Below are positions 25,603-35,900 of a stretch of 64,000 nt of DNA, in pieces (positions within the stretch are counted from its first letter, which is position 1; every line of letters begins with the position of its first letter). Source of the DNA: an uncultured Parafilimonas sp. (GTDB lineage Bacteria; Bacteroidota; Bacteroidia; Chitinophagales; Chitinophagaceae). A model generated the notes under the pieces. The model searched no databases and was not told the origin of the DNA. It was given only the letters and a program-made list of their open reading frames with translations. The DNA lies in contig CALAGJ010000110.1 in NCBI GenBank assembly GCA_937892395.1, positions 5,155 to 69,154 on the forward strand, read 5' to 3'. Position numbers and translations under genes: made by a program.

Positions 25603-25936
25603 CCCCGAATCGCTCCTACTAAACTGTTGTGAAGATGAAAGTTTTGTACACACAGTCGTAGCACTTTTTCTACAACACATGCCACAATATTTTCAAGAAA
25701 TACAGGATGGAGTGGCCACAGCAAACTGGTATGCCGTATATAGAAATGCCCATACGATGAAGGCCAGTATTGATTTGTTCAATATAATTCCATTAAAAAC
25801 TTTGATAAGAGAAATAGAGCGACAGGGTAAAGCGGAAATGCCTGAATCATCCCTGCCCATGCAGCTGACCCAGTTGAAGGATCTGCTGTATGATTGCATG
25901 AAAGAATTGAGGAAGGATTATGGGATAGAAAATTAA
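25580..25936 (+). CDS. HPt-domain phosphotransfer protein
   Basis: The 118-residue all-helical protein carries the HPt signature RNAHTMKASIDLF, with phosphorylatable His58 and the following Lys61. Canonical HPt proteins read HxLKGSS at this spot. HPt domains shuttle phosphoryl groups between hybrid-kinase receivers and response regulators. Its translation start lies within the last codons of the sigma-54 regulator gene, which indicates translational coupling and a functional link. The source of phosphate (a hybrid kinase elsewhere) is an inference. Confidence 0.85.
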   Translation: MNNQKLYSPESLLLNCCEDESFVHTVVALFLQHMPQYFQEIQDGVATANWYAVYRNAHTMKASIDLFNIIPLKTLIREIERQGKAEMPESSLPMQLTQLKDLLYDCMKELRKDYGIEN

Positions 25937-26084
25937 AATCCATATAGCGCATTTATTAATAGTGAGACCGAAGTTATTTGGCAAACAATATATCAACTCG
26001 CAATATTTTTTATATTTCGTTTATAGACTCGAGTAGATGAATAATTGACCGCTTTAAAATCTTAAATTGCAGGAAATTTTTTAT

Positions 26085-27761
26085 ATGAGAAAAAATTTAC
26101 TCTTCATTTTTATGCTTATTTACCATGCAGCAACAGCACAAACTGCTTGGGTAAATGCGGGTTCAAATCAAACCATTGCCGCAGGCCAATCTGCAACACT
26201 TACAGGTACAGCATTTAATGTACCACAAGTAAGATGGTTGACCAGTGGCACAGGTACATTTTCAAATCAATACGCACTACAGACCGTTTATTATCCCAGC
26301 ACGGCAGATATGCTTGCGGGGGGAGTTACACTCACCCTGAGAGATAGATTCAATGCAGCTATTAAAGATAAAATGAAACTTAAAATAATCAGAGACTGCC
26401 CCACCGTAAATATTGTACCTGCAAGTGATACCATCTGTGGTTATGATCAAGGTGGCTTATATACAATTACAGCCAATGCCACCGGTTATGGATATATGCT
26501 TGAATGGAGTACACCCGGCTCCGGGTATTTTGATGATGAATACTTAGCAGCCACCACCTATTTTTATTCTGATGGAGATGCAGGATCTGGCAAAGTGTGG
26601 CTATACGTTACCGTTACAGACACCATTGGCAATTGCCCAACTGTAAAAGATTCTTTTTATTTAAAACTCAATGACCCCGCAAGAATTGAAACCATAAGTA
26701 CAGCAGAATATTCATATTGCGATACCATTCCTGTCTTATTTAGTAGCGTATTAAGCGGCACGGCCACCACACTCTATTGGACAACTACGGGTTCGGGCAT
26801 ATTAACCCCCAATCCTTCAAAAAATCCAACCTATTATCCAACACTGTCAGATATAGCAATGGGGTATGTAGAATTTTATCCGGTTACCAATAATCCGGAT
26901 GGGCCTTGTCCCGCCGCTTACGGTGATCCTATTGGCATAGACTTTCCTATTGGTAGAATTAATCTTGGAAATGATACGACGCTTTGTGCAAATATAGCCG
27001 GAGATACCCTCAAACTAAGCTCACATCCAAACCAATATGTGGATAGTGTAAGGTGGACCCATAATGGAACCGGGCATTTCAACAGTCCAACCAAATTCTC
27101 GCCTTATTATGTTTATACACCACAAGATGTGATCAATGGACAAGTAAAAATTTATTGTGTAGCATACTCAGCGTGTGAGCCATATAAAGATACCATAATC
27201 GTAACATTACATGAGCAGCCGTGGTTAGAATTTCCCACACCAGTTGTTTATGCCTGTATGGAGGAAACCACCATCAGTGCCTCAGTCATTATTCATGGTG
27301 ATGCTACTGGAGGCACCTGGACCAGCACCGGTTATGGTGTTTTTGCAAATCCTAATGCCACCACTACAAAATATAAAGCCAGTCTTTGGGATACTTATGA
27401 AGGTTGTATCCAATTGATATTTACAACAAATCAAACCTCAAGACCATGTCCGGCTGCCGTTGGCCACATGTCAGTATGTTTTCAGGATTGTAAAACGGAT
27501 GATGGAAAGGAAATGAAAGCTATCGCAAACACTTCGATCAAGCTAAGCCCAAATCCTGCTAAAGATTTTATTTTAATACATACATCAGAACCCTTTTCTG
27601 TTGTACAAATTAAAGTTGCTGATGCAATGGGTATTGTATATCATTTGCCTGCGGCAATGAATAACCGACTCGATATTTCAAGTTTGCAACCTGGCCATTA
27701 CTACCTCGTATTAACTGACAAATCTGGTTATGTACAAAGGCATCATTTTATAAAAGAATAA
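26085..27761 (+). CDS. Secreted PKD/Ig-like protein with type IX sorting domain
   Basis: The 558-residue protein has a signal peptide (MRKNLLFIFMLIYHAATAQ). Four to five beta-sandwich repeats of about 90 residues follow, with motifs such as WSTPGSGYF, WTTTGSGIL, WTHNGTGHF and WTSTGYGVF, each followed by a YxxS/T pattern and a Cys pair. The last 70 residues (KLSPNPAKDFILIHT to HHFIKE) form a T9SS type A sorting tail that directs it through the PorT-containing system to the surface. The repeats are adhesion-like; no catalytic domain is seen. The frame opens at a TTG at 26067, but the signal peptide starts at 26085. Confidence 0.85.
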   Translation: MRKNLLFIFMLIYHAATAQTAWVNAGSNQTIAAGQSATLTGTAFNVPQVRWLTSGTGTFSNQYALQTVYYPSTADMLAGGVTLTLRDRFNAAIKDKMKLKIIRDCPTVNIVPASDTICGYDQGGLYTITANATGYGYMLEWSTPGSGYFDDEYLAATTYFYSDGDAGSGKVWLYVTVTDTIGNCPTVKDSFYLKLNDPARIETISTAEYSYCDTIPVLFSSVLSGTATTLYWTTTGSGILTPNPSKNPTYYPTLSDIAMGYVEFYPVTNNPDGPCPAAYGDPIGIDFPIGRINLGNDTTLCANIAGDTLKLSSHPNQYVDSVRWTHNGTGHFNSPTKFSPYYVYTPQDVINGQVKIYCVAYSACEPYKDTIIVTLHEQPWLEFPTPVVYACMEETTISASVIIHGDATGGTWTSTGYGVFANPNATTTKYKASLWDTYEGCIQLIFTTNQTSRPCPAAVGHMSVCFQDCKTDDGKEMKAIANTSIKLSPNPAKDFILIHTSEPFSVVQIKVADAMGIVYHLPAAMNNRLDISSLQPGHYYLVLTDKSGYVQRHHFIKE

Positions 27762-27777
27762 AAGTAAATTTTTTATT

Positions 27778-27813
27778 CAAAAGGCCTGTATCTACCTGTT
27801 TACAGGCCTTTTG
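27778..27813. terminator. Strong hairpin terminator between the T9SS protein and the SurA gene
   Basis: A 13-bp perfect stem (CAAAAGGCCTGTA at 27778-27790 with its complement at 27801-27813) has a 10-base loop and TTTT within the right arm. It follows the upstream stop codon by 16 bases. Confidence 0.88.
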
Positions 27814-27879
27814 CATACAAAGTATCAATATCTCTACTGTTAAAAAAGAAAACAAGTGCCTTCATTGTAAGTGTTTCAA

Positions 27880-27887
27880 TACTTTTG
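27880..27887 (+). promoter_or_regulatory. Promoter -7 box TACTTTTG for surA
   Basis: It matches TAnnTTTG 29 bases upstream of the ATG at 27917, directly after the terminator of the previous gene. Confidence 0.5.
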
Positions 27888-27916
27888 ACGCCCTGCAAAA
27901 CATGCAGTTCTGAATT

Positions 27917-29293
27917 ATGAAAATGAAACCATTTATTCTTGTAGCATTATTAGTGATTGCTTTTGTACAAACTATACAAGCGCAAAAAGTAATAGCCGAT
28001 AAAATAATAGCCAAAGTAGGAGACCGTATTATTCTAAAGTCTGATATTGACAATGCCATTTCTGATTATAAGCGTCAAGGAGAAGATGTAGAACTACCTC
28101 CGGATGCTTCTTGTTATTTTTTGCAAGGTCAATTGGTACAAAAGATTATGGTACTTCAGGCCATAAAAGATTCACTACCCTTTAGTGAAGATGAAATAGA
28201 CGCACAATTAGATAATCAGATACGTGGATTTATTAACATGTACGGCAGTCAGGAAATGCTGGAGCAGATTGCGGGAAAAACGGTGTATGAAATAAAAGAG
28301 GATTTTAGAGAGCCATTTAAAGAGCGAAAACTCGCTGACTTAATGCGCAATAAGATTCTAGAAAATATCAAAATCACTCCTACGGAAGTTAGAACCTACT
28401 TTTATTCCATACCAACTGACAGCTTACCTTATTATGAAAGTGAATTGGAAGTTGGAAAATTAGTGCTTTACCCAAAAGCAAATAAGGATATTGAAGACTA
28501 TGTAATAGCCCAGTTAAGTGATTTGAAAAATCAGGTGGAATTAGGAAAGAAAAAATTTGCAGACCTGGCAAAAGTTCATTCCGAAGATCCGGGCAGTAAG
28601 GACAATGGGGGTCAGTATTCACTCAATAGAAATGACAAAATTTGGGATCCGGCATTTTTACAATCCGCATTCAGATTAAAGGAAGGGCAGGTATCGCCAG
28701 TATTTAAAAGTAAATTTGGTTTTCATATTATTCAGATGGTAAGCCGCAGTGGGGATGATGCAGTAGTAAGACATATCTTGAAAATACCAACTGTAACACC
28801 TGTGGAAATAGCCGCAGGCAAAGCAACATTAGATACTGCTCGTTCAAAAATAATTGCGGGTACACTCAGCTTTGGTCAGGCAGTAGATAAATACAGCAAT
28901 GATGAGAATAGTAAATTTACAGGTGGAATGATTATGGCGCAGGATGGTTCTACTCTGCTTACGATAGATCAGATGGATAAAAACTCAGTTGTAATGCTGA
29001 AGGATATGAAACCAGGTGATATTTCTCAACCATTTAATTACACAGATGAAAGAGGAAAAACTGCTGTTAGTATTTTGTATTTAAAAACAAGAACAGCCCC
29101 ACACCGTGAAAATTTAAAAGATGATTATAGCAGGGTATCCAATCGTGCATTAGAGATAAAAAAAGATCAGGCTTTGGAGAAATGGTTTCATGAGCATATT
29201 CCTACATTTTATATTGACCTCGACAAAGACTTTTTAACATGCGAAGCAATTAAAGAATGGTGGGATGCTGCCGCAGGTAATGCTTCAAAATAA
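27917..29293 (+). CDS. surA: Periplasmic peptidyl-prolyl isomerase / chaperone, SurA-like
   Basis: The 458-residue secreted chaperone has a signal peptide ending QTIQAQ (about residue 22). A SurA-like N-terminal helical domain (KIIAKVGDRIILKSDIDNAI, about 29-48) precedes two parvulin-type regions (about 170-270, VHSEDPGSKDNGGQYSLN and SPVFKSKFGFHIIQMV; and about 280-385). SurA escorts unfolded outer-membrane proteins across the periplasm to the BAM complex. This fits the heavy load of beta-barrel proteins in this genome. The M16 protease gene starts 53 bases downstream and may be co-transcribed. A second ATG two codons in (27923) is equally possible. Confidence 0.9.
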   Translation: MKMKPFILVALLVIAFVQTIQAQKVIADKIIAKVGDRIILKSDIDNAISDYKRQGEDVELPPDASCYFLQGQLVQKIMVLQAIKDSLPFSEDEIDAQLDNQIRGFINMYGSQEMLEQIAGKTVYEIKEDFREPFKERKLADLMRNKILENIKITPTEVRTYFYSIPTDSLPYYESELEVGKLVLYPKANKDIEDYVIAQLSDLKNQVELGKKKFADLAKVHSEDPGSKDNGGQYSLNRNDKIWDPAFLQSAFRLKEGQVSPVFKSKFGFHIIQMVSRSGDDAVVRHILKIPTVTPVEIAAGKATLDTARSKIIAGTLSFGQAVDKYSNDENSKFTGGMIMAQDGSTLLTIDQMDKNSVVMLKDMKPGDISQPFNYTDERGKTAVSILYLKTRTAPHRENLKDDYSRVSNRALEIKKDQALEKWFHEHIPTFYIDLDKDFLTCEAIKEWWDAAAGNASK

Positions 29294-29346
29294 TAAATCC
29301 TGCTTTATACAAATTAAGATTCCAAAAAAAAGTTGCATCCACAATC

Positions 29347-30585
29347 ATGATTCATTTCAATCGTTTTGTATTGGACAATGGACTTCGGGTATTGGTCCAT
29401 GAAGATTTTTCTACACCACTGGCAGTTGTAAACGTGATGTATGATGTAGGTGCAAGAGATGAAAATCCTGATCGCACCGGCTTTGCACATTTGTTTGAGC
29501 ATTTAATGTTTGGCGGTAGCATAAATATACCAGACTATGATGAACCACTACAAAAAGCAGGTGGTGAAAACAATGCATATACTACTAATGATCTTACAAA
29601 TTATTACTGCCAACTTCCTGTTCAAAATATTGAAACAGCATTCTGGTTAGAGAGTGATCGCATGCTCAGTTTGGCTTTTGGCAAAAAAAGTTTGGACGTG
29701 CAGCGAAAGGTAGTATGTGAAGAATTTAAAGAACATTATTTGAATAAGCCTTACGGCAATGCTTGGCATCATTTAAGAAGTCTTGCTTATACAACCCATC
29801 CTTATCAATGGCTCACCATTGGCAAAGAATTAAAGCATGTAGAAGAGGCATCTTTAGACGATGTAAAACAGTTTTTCTTTAAACACTATAGACCCATCAA
29901 TGCTATACTTGTGGTATCTGGTCCTGTAAAAACAGATGACATAAAAAGATTGGCAGACAAATGGTTTGGCCCTATAGCAATGGGTGAAAAATATATTCGT
30001 AATCTTACTGCTGAACCCCTACAAACTGCTGCAAGAAAAAAAGATATAGATTCAAATGTGCCCTTAGATGCCTTTTATAGGTGCTATCCAATAGCAGGCA
30101 GATTAGATCGTGGATATTATTTGAGTGATTTACTGACAGATATTATGGGAAGTGGAGCTAGTAGCCGTTTGTTTCAGAAATTAGTAAAGGAGCAACAAAT
30201 TTTTGCAGGTATCGATTGTTATCATTTTGGCAGTATAGATCCGGGTTTACTTGCCATAGAGGGCAAACTAGTAAAAGGAATTTCCTTGGATGAAGCTGCC
30301 GCTGCGGTAGAGCATGAAATAGAGGAGCTGCTCACAAATGGTATTCAGCCACAAGAATTAGAAAAAATAAAAAATAAAACAGAAAGTGTTATTGCTTTTG
30401 AAGATGTAGCTTTAATGAGCCGAACAAATAGTCTTGCTTTTTATGAATTACTTGGTGATGCTGCTTTGATGAATGAAGAACTATCAAGATACCAATCCAT
30501 TACAGCAGATGAACTATTAGCTTATGGCAAACAAATCTTCAAGAAAGAGCATAGCAATACTTTATTTTACCATGCAGTAAATTAA
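29347..30585 (+). CDS. M16-family zinc metallopeptidase (insulinase/pitrilysin-like)
   Basis: The 412-residue single-unit M16 protease starts FVLDNGLRVLVHED and carries the inverted zinc motif HLFEH (His48, Glu51, His52). The downstream Glu125/Glu126 in VVCEEFKEHYL supplies the third zinc ligand. A C-terminal M16C domain follows (about 165-345, KHYRPINAILVVSGPV and MGSGASSRLFQKLVKEQ). It lacks a signal peptide, so it is predicted cytosolic or non-classically exported. The family degrades unfolded peptides. M16 subunits often pair with an inactive partner; none is adjacent here. The gene follows surA closely. Confidence 0.92.
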   Translation: MIHFNRFVLDNGLRVLVHEDFSTPLAVVNVMYDVGARDENPDRTGFAHLFEHLMFGGSINIPDYDEPLQKAGGENNAYTTNDLTNYYCQLPVQNIETAFWLESDRMLSLAFGKKSLDVQRKVVCEEFKEHYLNKPYGNAWHHLRSLAYTTHPYQWLTIGKELKHVEEASLDDVKQFFFKHYRPINAILVVSGPVKTDDIKRLADKWFGPIAMGEKYIRNLTAEPLQTAARKKDIDSNVPLDAFYRCYPIAGRLDRGYYLSDLLTDIMGSGASSRLFQKLVKEQQIFAGIDCYHFGSIDPGLLAIEGKLVKGISLDEAAAAVEHEIEELLTNGIQPQELEKIKNKTESVIAFEDVALMSRTNSLAFYELLGDAALMNEELSRYQSITADELLAYGKQIFKKEHSNTLFYHAVN

Positions 30586-30620
30586 TAGCTCTCAGCTTAA
30601 AATTTTTCTATACCTGCTTG

Positions 30621-31679
30621 CTATTCAACTGCTGTTGCTACACGAATCGGATTTGTATGATTCTGATGCTGCACTGGTTGTTGTACAACATGGGCATTAA
30701 TTCTATCGCTTACATTTTTGCGAATATTCATATAGAATAAATTCATATCTGCTATATGAAAATCTTCTGTAGGAATTCGATCACTAAAGGGTTCGGTTTT
30801 TATCCATAATACTTTTTGCCGAGCTTCTGCACTAGCAATATTAGGAACAATCAAATTGAAATTGCCCAAAGTGGTGCCAAGATTTTGTGATCTTGGGGCA
30901 ATCTCTTTTCTACTATCCCAAGTAAGTGGGTTTGTAACAATGGAGTTAAACTGCTCCAACTGAATATACAAGGGTACTGTTCCTTCTTCATAACTACGCC
31001 AACTGCATATACAACCATTCTGCATTGGCCTAGTGCACTCAGTTAATGTTGTGTATTGTCCAGGGTTTACGTCCATACCAATAATATAAGCCACTACAAG
31101 TTGGTTTGCCAAAGATTTACCATCAAAAAATTCTTTAATTAATCTTTGTGCATGTGTAGAACCTTGACTATGTGAGGCAATAACAATAGGCCTTCCATTG
31201 TTATGCTTTGACAGATAATATTCAAATGCTGCTTTTATATCTGCATAAGCATTATTTAAAGCATTACGCCCTGCCACTACATTGAGTGTAAAATAGGCTT
31301 CTAAATTTGCTTGCTGGTATCTTGGGGCAAACAAGCGACCTGCTTCATTAAAAATGCTTGCCTGAAAAAGAATGGTACCTTCGTCTGTTTCTTTATTTAA
31401 TGCGGCATCATCTACAGGGCCATTCCATCCAAAAGGTTTTGACAAATCTGTATATGTGGTAGGGTGAATAAAAAAAATATCTGCTTTTGTTGTATCCGGA
31501 TTGTATTGATTTCTTATTGGTGCTGGTACGCTATCTGCATAGTCCCATTTCCAGGGATGTGCGGCCCAGTTGTCTATATTATTATAATCAGTGGTTGTAA
31601 AAACTGTAGGGCTTTGTGATTTATTATTATTTACTATTAAAAAAGTAAATGTAACCACCATTATAATTACCTTCTTCAT
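30621..31679 (-). CDS. DUF3089 alpha/beta-hydrolase-fold protein, secreted
   Basis: The 352-residue protein has a hydrophobic N-terminus resembling a signal peptide (MKKVIIMVVTFTFLIV). The DUF3089 body carries ADIFFIHPTTYTD near residue 66 and a nucleophile elbow IASHSQGS (serine of GxSxG-like type). The presumed fold is an alpha/beta hydrolase of unknown substrate. It follows korB by 26 bases on the same strand and could share its transcript, although no functional link is evident. Confidence 0.82.
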   Translation of the reverse strand: MKKVIIMVVTFTFLIVNNNKSQSPTVFTTTDYNNIDNWAAHPWKWDYADSVPAPIRNQYNPDTTKADIFFIHPTTYTDLSKPFGWNGPVDDAALNKETDEGTILFQASIFNEAGRLFAPRYQQANLEAYFTLNVVAGRNALNNAYADIKAAFEYYLSKHNNGRPIVIASHSQGSTHAQRLIKEFFDGKSLANQLVVAYIIGMDVNPGQYTTLTECTRPMQNGCICSWRSYEEGTVPLYIQLEQFNSIVTNPLTWDSRKEIAPRSQNLGTTLGNFNLIVPNIASAEARQKVLWIKTEPFSDRIPTEDFHIADMNLFYMNIRKNVSDRINAHVVQQPVQHQNHTNPIRVATAVE

Positions 31680-31705
31680 ATACTTTTTTTATTGAGCTAG
31701 CTGAA

Positions 31706-32737
31706 TCATTTTTCTATTTCCCATACTTCTTTGCCTCTTAAAAGCTTGTCTAAATCTCCATGCCCTTTTGAAGCTATCGTTTCTTCTATTTGGAGAGCCA
31801 TTACATCTTCATAACAAGCACGCTCTGTCTCATAAAACACACCAAATGGTCTTGGAAAATGACCGATCAAACTGGGATCATCAAACATTCGAATGAGTAA
31901 TTGTGCTTTGAAAAAATCATTTTCATCATGTACCCATAAATCATCCACACTAAATCCATCTGATAGGTTTACCACTTCGGGTTTATGACCATTGAGCCGA
32001 ATACCTTTCTGCTGTGAGGAACCAAATAAGAGTGGCTTGTTTTGTTCCAAGAAAACTACTTCGTCGGATTTAGTTGTTTTTTCTGTAAATATTTCGAAAG
32101 CACCATCATTAAAAATATTACAATTCTGATAAATTTCTAAAAATGATGCTCCTTTATGTTGATGACTTCTCAACAACATTGCTTGTAAATGCTTTGGATC
32201 TCTATCCATACTTCGGGCTATAAATGTAGCATCTGCACCTGCTACTAAAGCTAAAGGATTAAAAGGATGATCAATACTTCCCAGTGGTGTACTTTTTGTT
32301 ATTTTATTTACTTCTGAAGTGGGGCTGTATTGTCCTTTGGTTAATCCATAAATTTGATTATTGAATAATAAAATGTTAACATCAAAATTTCTACGGAGCA
32401 AGTGTATGGTATGGTTACCACCAATACTCAATGCATCCCCATCTCCAGTTACAATCCATACGCTCAATTCCGGTCTTGATGCTTTAAGGCCACTGGCCAC
32501 AGCAGTAGCACGACCATGTATGCTATGCATGCCATAGGTATTCATATAATATGGGAAACGACTGCTGCAGCCAATACCACTAATGAATACAATATTTTCT
32601 CGGGCAATGCCTAATTGGGGCATAATTTTTTGCACCTGTGCAAGTATGCTATAATCCCCACAACCCGGGCACCAACGCACTTCCTGGTCTGTTGAAAAAT
32701 CTTTAGCCGTTAATACCGGCAGTACATCAGCACTCAT
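31706..32737 (-). CDS. korB: 2-oxoglutarate (2-oxoacid):ferredoxin oxidoreductase, beta subunit
   Basis: The 343-residue subunit carries thiamine pyrophosphate and an Fe-S site. It begins with RWCPGCGDYSILAQV (Cys23, Cys26), then SGIGCSSRFPYYM, HGRATAVASGLK and the TPP motif GDGDALSIGGNHT (about 97-109). With the alpha/gamma subunit it makes succinyl-CoA and reduced ferredoxin from 2-oxoglutarate in the TCA cycle. The KorA gene is not in the window, whereas the two subunits are adjacent in many Bacteroidota. A strong promoter lies just upstream. Confidence 0.93.
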   Translation of the reverse strand: MSADVLPVLTAKDFSTDQEVRWCPGCGDYSILAQVQKIMPQLGIARENIVFISGIGCSSRFPYYMNTYGMHSIHGRATAVASGLKASRPELSVWIVTGDGDALSIGGNHTIHLLRRNFDVNILLFNNQIYGLTKGQYSPTSEVNKITKSTPLGSIDHPFNPLALVAGADATFIARSMDRDPKHLQAMLLRSHQHKGASFLEIYQNCNIFNDGAFEIFTEKTTKSDEVVFLEQNKPLLFGSSQQKGIRLNGHKPEVVNLSDGFSVDDLWVHDENDFFKAQLLIRMFDDPSLIGHFPRPFGVFYETERACYEDVMALQIEETIASKGHGDLDKLLRGKEVWEIEK

Positions 32738-32755
32738 TTTTATAAATTATATGTA

Positions 32756-32786
32756 CAAACTTAAATTAAAATTATTAGCAGACAAA
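32756..32786 (-). promoter_or_regulatory. Promoter (TTTG, 19 bases, TAAGTTTG) for korB
   Basis: On the minus strand a TTTG (32783-32786) is followed after 19 bases by TAAGTTTG (32756-32763), a full Bacteroidota promoter. The start codon lies 18 bases past the -7 box. Confidence 0.75.
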
Positions 32787-32951
32787 AAACGGTTTAAGTA
32801 TGCCGCTATAGATTTTTGCTGATTCATGGGATTGTTGAATTAAATTTAATTTTCATTTTAATAAATGATTGCATCACTTAGTTTTCCTCATTGCCCGTGG
32901 GTAAAAAATCTTCTGCTTCAACAAAAAAAAATCTCATATCATTATCTCCCC

Positions 32952-32982
32952 AAAAAAAACTGCCATCCTTTGAATGGCAGTT
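32952..32982 (-). terminator. Rho-independent terminator of the efflux operon
   Basis: On the minus strand the 9-bp stem AACTGCCAT (32974-32982 with 32958-32966) has a 7-base loop and is followed by a run of T (32952-32959). It lies 18 bases past the stop codon of the RND pump gene. Confidence 0.92.
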
Positions 32983-32999
32983 AATTTGTACAATTGAGC

Positions 33000-35900
33000 T
33001 TAAATCCAACTTCCTATATGTGCTTCTGAGACTTGCTTGCCTTTTAGTTTGATGCGTCTTCTTCCTTTCTTTATAAAATGATAGATAACCGTTATCAAAA
33101 TCATCACTAAGAAAACAATGGTAAGAGGAGGTATGCCCATCAAGCTTACCCACTTGCCACCATACAATCTACGCATCGGTCTTTTTAATCGCTCAGATAT
33201 GAGGTACATACTGGGTACTATAAACAAAGTCATAAAAAATGCAAATGACAATCCAAAAATAATCGTCCAGGATAGTGGCTCCCAGAATACTACATTGTCA
33301 CCACCAAAGAATATGTGTGGATTGAGTTCTGAAAACAATGTTATAAAATTGATATTAAAGCCTACGGCTAATGGAATAAGAGCGAGTATGGCTGCCAATG
33401 CTGTAAGCAATACCGGTATGATTCGTGTTTTGCCTGCTTCTATTACAGCAGCCTTTGTTTTCATTCCTCTTGCTCTCAATTCATCAGCAAATTCTATCAC
33501 TAAGATACCATTCTTTACCACAATGCCGGCCAAACCTACGATACCGATTCCTGTCATTACAGTAGATGGCTGCATACCTGTAATACCATAACCCAATAAA
33601 ACGCCTATCACACTAAATAATACTTCCATCAAGATGATAACAGGCTTGCTAATGCTGTTGAATTGAATAACAAGAATAACGAGTATTAATCCAAATGCAA
33701 TGAGTAATGCAGATCCTAAGAATGTGAAAGTTTCTACCATCTGTTGGTCAGCACCGGCCACTTGTATTTTTACATTGGCAGGTTTATCTGGAAATGATTC
33801 AAGAAATGGTGCCAACTCTGCATTGATGGCAGATGCTAATGCAGGGTCTGCATTGGAATTTAAAATGATGGTACGATCATAATTTTTTCTTTTTACACTT
33901 CCCAAAGTATTATCATAATCCACATTTACTAAACTAATGATGGGCACTTGTTTTACCGCTCCAGTGGCAAAATCTCGGAAGGTGATGCTCATGTTGAGCA
34001 AATCGCCCAGGCTGCGTTGATCATCTGCATTCCGCAACTGAATTTTATATTCGTCTGTACCCTCTTTTATCTTACTTACTTCTCTGCCAAACAGTGCTGT
34101 GCGCAGCTCCATGCCTACCTGTCCACTGGTGAGGCCATACATCATGCAGCGCTCTCTATCTACGGTGACACTGATTTCCGGATTGGTAAGATCCACATTC
34201 ATTTTCATGGGTGGCAGATTGGCCAGTTGCAAACTATCAATATAATTTTTTAGCCGTACCGAAGTCTTAATCAATGCATCAAAATCTTCACTGACAACTT
34301 CAATACTTACAGGTGGTTCTGTAGGTGGTCCATTACTTTCTTTATCCACCGTAATTTCTGCACCGGGTATAGCCTTTATCATTGTTCTCAATGTATCTAA
34401 ATATGGCTGTGTACTTTGTTCATCTCTTTTTTCGTATTCAACGAAAGAAATTTGTATGCGCCCAAGCTCCGGGTGTGGACTCTGATCGCCACTATTTGGA
34501 TCGTTGGCACCAATGGCTACATTGGATATAACACTTTCTACTAAATCATTTTTCTTGCCATTGCCCTCTCCCAGCACTGCATATACCCTTTGTTCTAATT
34601 CTTTTGTAACTTCATTTGTGCGCTCCACATCTGTGCCTACCGGCAATTTCAAATAAATATATATTTGGTTTGGGTCCCCGCTGGGGAATAAAGATGCAGG
34701 AGGTGTATTTGCACTAAATAGAAAAAATGAAAAAAGCATGAGTGCTACTGTACCCAGCATAAGGTGGAATGGACGCCATCCCCGTAGTGCCCACTTTAAC
34801 AAGCTTTCATAATGGTTCATAATCCAGGGCAATACCTTCTTCTGAAAGCTATGAATGAGCCCGTCCAACACAAAGGTGTTCAGTATCATGAGCAATCCAA
34901 AAAATATGAGTAGATTGCCTGTAAATGTTTCGCCAAAAAAATCAAGCGCAATGCCTGTAAGGATGAAAATCCAGAGCAATGGCTTTTTGAAAACGGATAA
35001 TTTGGAAGGTTTTTTATCGGCCTCTTCATGATTCATGAAGTCCACTGCAAATACAGGGTTCATGATAAATGCTACTATCAGTGAAGCCACTAAAGTAAAT
35101 ATGAGGATTGTAGGCAAGTAAATCATGAATTTACCAATAATGCCGGGCCAAAACAATAATGGAAAGAATGGTGCCAGTGTAGTAAGTGTGCCTGCAAGCA
35201 CCGGAACAAATACTTCGCCAGCGGCATATTTTGCTGCCCAGGATGAAGTAAGCTTTCCATGTGATTGTGTAAATATGCGGTGCGTGTTTTCTATAACCAC
35301 AATGGCATCATCTACTATAATACCTAAGCCAAATAATAGAGCAAAGAGTACAATAAAATTGAGGGTAACATGGGTGCCCACAATCAAATCTGCACCGGGC
35401 AAAAAGAGGAAGGCTACAAACATACTTAGAGGCACACTCAGCGCCACAAAAAATGCATTGACTACCCCCATAAAAAACATGAGAATAACCAATACCAATA
35501 CAAACCCAATCACAATAGAATTAATCAATTCATTGAAGGAGGTACGAGTTGCTTTGCTCAGGTCTCCTGTTACCGCCACCGTAAGATCTTTTGGCAAAGT
35601 AGTGCTTTGCATATTTGCAATAATTCCTTTTACTGCATCACTGGTTTCTATGAGGTTTTCTCCAGGTCTTTTAATAATGTTTAGCGTGATTACATCTTTA
35701 CGATCTAAACGTGCATAGCTTTCGCTTGTTTTTACTGTATCTTTTATTTCAGCTATATCCTTTAAATAAATGGGAGCACTATAGATATTATTTACAATAA
35801 TTTTTTGAATGTCAAAAACTGTTTTAAACTGACCCTTCAACTGTAGTGTTCTTTTCATATCACCCATATCCACTTGCCCGCTGGTTATGTCGTTGTTTTC

